A stretch of 5,322 bases of DNA from Candidatus Coatesiibacteriota bacterium (GTDB lineage Bacteria > B130-G9), in contig JAFGIT010000220.1 in NCBI GenBank assembly GCA_016929465.1, forward strand, positions 1-5,322. The letters are read 5' to 3'. Numbering within the stretch: position 1 is the stretch's first letter; each line of letters opens with the position of its first letter. A program made the position numbers and the translations under genes. Below the pieces are notes generated by a model, which worked only from the letters and a program-made list of their open reading frames with translations, ran no database searches and was not told the origin of the DNA. Shown in pieces: positions 4,529 to 5,322 of the stretch.

Positions 4529-4715
4529 CTGTCAGGCCAGTCCTGCGATTGAAATGTCCCATTTTTCAAAACCATTGCTCTATGAGCCGAGGATACATAC
4601 ACGAGTATTGCCATGCAAGCGGCTTCCAATGGATAAGTAGTGGTCGTGGATTCCCACCATCAATCCAATACCATCATGGAACCAAGAAAATCAGTCAAAA
4701 AATAGGCATTAGAGC

Positions 4716-4745
4716 TTGACATTCGCATCATTATATTGTTATGCT
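4716..4745 (+). promoter_or_regulatory. Good sigma70-type promoter with extended -10 for the beta-helix gene
   Basis: A perfect TTGACA (4716-4721), an 18-nt AT-rich spacer and TATGCT (4740-4745) preceded by TGT (4737-4739) form an extended -10 promoter. The predicted start near 4752 gives a leader of about 55 nt, which contains the AT-rich dyad at 4761-4774 and the SD sequence. This is the best promoter candidate in the window. Confidence 0.6.
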
Positions 4746-4793
4746 GCGACTTGGTCATTCTATATAGTGTATATTTTCCGGGCGTTTTCTGAT

Positions 4794-4801
4794 GGGGAGG
4801 A
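4794..4801 (+). promoter_or_regulatory. Strong ribosome binding site of the beta-helix gene
   Basis: GGGGAGGA ends 6 nt before the ATG at 4808 and is the strongest SD match in the window. It fixes the start of the exported protein. Confidence 0.8.
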
Positions 4802-4807
4802 ATAGCT

Positions 4808-5322
4808 ATGAAGGAGAAGATCGGGCCCAGTTTGCTTCTCGCTGCGCTATTGCAGTCGGGCGCGATGCAGCTTCCGGCGGCGGAGTATGACGTCAAAAAG
4901 GACGGCACGGGCGATTTCACCGCGATACAGGATGCAATCGACGCATCGCGGCACGGCGACGTGATAGTCGTCCATCCAGGCCAGTTCTACGAGAACATCC
5001 GCTTCAACGGCAAGAATATAATCCTTCGCTCCACGGACCCGCCCGATAGGGACATCGTCAAGGTCACCATCATCGATGGCGATGGCGTCACTTCGGTCAT
5101 CACGCTGGATGGGACCGAAAGCTCGGAGTCGGCGATATCCGGCGTGACTATCATGAATGGCGACGCAGACTTCGGGGGAGGCATTCGCGGGAATGGTGCC
5201 GAGACGACCATCTCGCATTGTTCTATCGAAGCGAATCATGCCATCAGTGGCGGCGCGGTCATGGATTGCGACGGGCGAATAGCCTCCTGCACGGTCGAGT
5301 TGAACTCCGCAATAAATGGAGC
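4808..5322 (+). CDS. Secreted right-handed parallel beta-helix protein, N-terminal part (cut by window edge)
   Basis: The frame is open from the ATG to the right edge (171 codons). Residues 1-25 look like a Sec signal peptide: positive MKEK, hydrophobic PSLLLAALLQSG, and a likely cleavage after LPAA (22-25). The mature part starts YDVKKDGTGDFTAIQDAIDAS, the N-cap seen in pectin-lyase-fold and pectinesterase-like proteins. GDVIVVHPGQFYENI and IILRST follow. From about 110 on, coils of 24-25 residues appear (ISGVTIMNGDADFGGGI; SHCSIEANHAISGGAV; SCTVELNSAINGA), each with a Gly-Gly turn, typical of the parallel beta-helix fold. Related proteins are usually several hundred residues and sit on the cell surface or bind or cleave polysaccharide; no catalytic site can be judged from this fragment. 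A strong SD sequence and promoter precede it. It is unrelated in content to the TA genes on its left. Confidence 0.85.
   Translation, partial: MKEKIGPSLLLAALLQSGAMQLPAAEYDVKKDGTGDFTAIQDAIDASRHGDVIVVHPGQFYENIRFNGKNIILRSTDPPDRDIVKVTIIDGDGVTSVITLDGTESSESAISGVTIMNGDADFGGGIRGNGAETTISHCSIEANHAISGGAVMDCDGRIASCTVELNSAING

Larger units (their letters stand above)
4529..4807. other. Divergent intergenic region, AT-rich on its right side
   Basis: This gap separates the HEPN start (minus) from the beta-helix gene (plus). From about 4690 to 4780 it is clearly more AT-rich than its surroundings and carries the beta-helix promoter. TATATAGTGTATAT (4761-4774) is a near-palindromic AT-rich site just downstream of that promoter and could be a regulator site. 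No convincing promoter for the HEPN operon was found. Confidence 0.5.

Noticed and set aside
4582-4662. A 26-codon minus-strand frame upstream of the HEPN gene (MVGIHDHYLSIG...)
   Set aside because: It is short, without an SD sequence or resemblance to any family; its conservation cannot be judged here.
4660-5239. Minus-strand open frames opposite the beta-helix gene
   Set aside because: The plus strand has signal peptide, beta-helix coils, SD and promoter; the minus frames are shadows.

Overview
The window reads as a moderately GC-rich bacterial chromosome segment with short genes, several toxin-antitoxin (TA) remnants or modules, and repeat-filled gaps. No rRNA, tRNA or CRISPR array is visible. 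Heptamer tandem repeats, paired REP-like hairpins, a stand-alone LigD-type phosphoesterase domain and a secreted right-handed beta-helix protein are a mix I associate with environmental lineages such as Planctomycetota and neighbouring candidate phyla. That placement is only an inference; no phylogenetic marker is present.

Layout, left to right. (1) 1-745, minus: the N-terminal two thirds of a class V aminotransferase-fold PLP enzyme, running off the left edge. (2) 746-1051: a divergent intergenic region with three small inverted repeats and two different 7-nt tandem repeats. (3) 1052-1813, plus: a two-gene unit, a 2H phosphoesterase (LigT / 2'-5' RNA ligase-like) and a DUF4177 protein. (4) 1843-1948: two hairpin units in inverted orientation between convergent genes, probably a REP/MITE-like element and possibly a bidirectional terminator. 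(5) 2012-2647, minus: a stand-alone LigD 3'-phosphoesterase domain protein. (6) 2648-2788: a compact region with apparent back-to-back divergent promoters. (7) 2789-3418, plus: an antitoxin followed by a Doc (Fic-fold) toxin carrying two compensating-size frameshifts, so the toxin is probably dead. (8) 3631-4528, minus: a tight HEPN - MNT nucleotidyltransferase - DUF2283 operon. (9) 4808-5322, plus: the N-terminus of an exported beta-helix protein behind a good promoter and Shine-Dalgarno (SD) sequence, running off the right edge.

Together the central part (2.7-4.5 kb) is a small defence/TA island: one decaying Phd/Doc-like pair next to an apparently intact HEPN/MNT pair with a third gene. 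The two nucleic-acid end-processing enzymes (2H phosphoesterase, LigD PE) lie beside it in convergent orientation. A functional link between them is possible but not shown by the sequence. The most noteworthy points are the doubly frameshifted Doc, the three-gene HEPN/MNT/DUF2283 unit, the compensatory changes in the paired hairpins, and the shared 11-mer over both -10 boxes of the divergent promoter region.
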